Shown: piece by piece, positions 63,754 through 64,000 of the stretch | How positions within the stretch are numbered: the first letter of the stretch is position 1 | How the letters are laid out: each line of letters begins with the position of its first letter | Assembly (NCBI RefSeq): GCF_000337375.1 | Contig: NZ_AOJG01000010.1 | Coordinates: forward strand, 1-64,000 | DNA: 64,000 bases | Source: Halorubrum lipolyticum DSM 21995 | GTDB lineage: Archaea > Halobacteriota > Halobacteria > Halobacteriales > Haloferacaceae | Direction of reading: 5' to 3' | The notes under the pieces: generated by a model | What the model saw: the letters and a program-made list of their open reading frames with translations, nothing else | Database searches by the model: none | Told to the model about the DNA's origin: nothing | Program-made: the position numbers and the translations under genes

Positions 63754-64000
63754 CGCCGGCGACCTCGCGGGCTGGCTCGCGGCCGCCGGTGGCGGCCGCT
63801 CGCAGGCGCGCCGACCGCATCGGTTCGATAAGCGATCGTCGCTGGCACTCGCGATCGGTTAATTACCGAATCGTCACCGTCGATCCGCTTCACCTACTCC
63901 CGTTATCGGTCAGAAACGGTCGTCGACGAACGGCCGGGTCGGTCGCGACTCCGTCCGACGTGCGCGAGTTCATCGAAGCCGCCCGCTACAGACTCACGTT

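Larger units (their letters stand above)
63581..64000. other. Hairpin-rich non-coding end of the window
   Basis: Apart from the short ORF listed separately, no gene is evident. Three GC hairpins lie in a row: AGAAT/ATTCT with loop CGAAG (63721-63735), GCCGGCG/CGCCGGC (63742-63760) and GCGGCCGCC/GGCGGCCGC (63779-63799). A GTG at 63960 opens a frame that runs to the window end (M-R-E-F-I-E-A-A) and might start a gene outside the window, but no TATA box supports it. Confidence 0.45.

Noticed and set aside
63960-64000. Start of a gene running off the right edge
   Set aside because: GTG followed by M-R-E-F-I-E-A-A is plausible, but only 13 codons are visible and no TATA box lies at the right distance.

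Overview
The window reads as a haloarchaeal chromosome, most like Halorubrum or a close relative. Coding DNA is very GC-rich with acidic proteins, TATA-like boxes commonly sit 25-30 bases before start codons (leaderless transcripts), and Tat-type lipoproteins are frequent. Archaeal markers include Nop10, aIF2-alpha, L44e, S27e, a PAC2-type chaperone, HTH_10 and 7TM-type sensory proteins, and a thiolase with a DUF35 partner. No rRNA operon, CRISPR array, complete insertion sequence or replication origin is visible.

Layout. 0.2-4.0 kb: a large PAS/GAF/HTH_10 regulator and a DUF1405 membrane protein. 4.0-4.7 kb: tRNA-Arg(CCT) with duplicated copies of its 3' end, and tatA. 4.8-17.8 kb: core and accessory metabolism (peroxiredoxin, acyl-CoA synthetase, double VOC protein, UbiA-type prenyltransferase, 7TM histidine kinase, DMT and MATE transporters, PGF-CTERM-like surface protein, Fe-type alcohol dehydrogenase) and an RNA-ligase-like protein whose catalytic residues appear lost. 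17.9-22.4 kb: gyrB-gyrA. 22.4-25.2 kb: a multi-sensor histidine kinase. 25.3-29.3 kb: DUF35/thiolase pair, then the conserved L44e-S27e-aIF2-alpha-Nop10-PAC2 run. 29.4-39.9 kb: cyclase, S9 peptidase, methylmalonyl-CoA epimerase and mutase around a formate/nitrite-type transporter, methyltransferase, HAD and metallophosphoesterase, a thioredoxin-reductase-like flavoprotein and a GrpB protein. 40.2 kb: tRNA-Gly(TCC), again with copies of its 3' end and hairpins.

40.4-58.3 kb is an accessory island next to that tRNA. It carries two related lipoproteins, a CoxG-like SRPBCC protein, a flavin reductase, a zinc-ribbon transposase-derived protein, an Fbp-type ABC operon, two signal-less Pht5-like binding-fold proteins, an Ssu/Tau-type ABC operon, and a second Ssu/Tau-type permease in an operon with an Ig/TIG-repeat protein. 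A second copy of that repeat protein and a DoxX protein complete it. The 44.2-49.6 kb part is visibly richer in A/T than its surroundings, and fragments of flavin-reductase sequence flank it. The likely theme is uptake and redox handling of small organic (perhaps sulfonated or aromatic) compounds, but the substrate cannot be read from sequence.

58.3-64 kb holds a methyltransferase, an archaeal pilus/secretion ATPase and membrane platform pair, a DUF5793-type protein, and a hairpin-rich non-coding end. That end contains a short leaderless ORF resembling one at the extreme left edge of the window.
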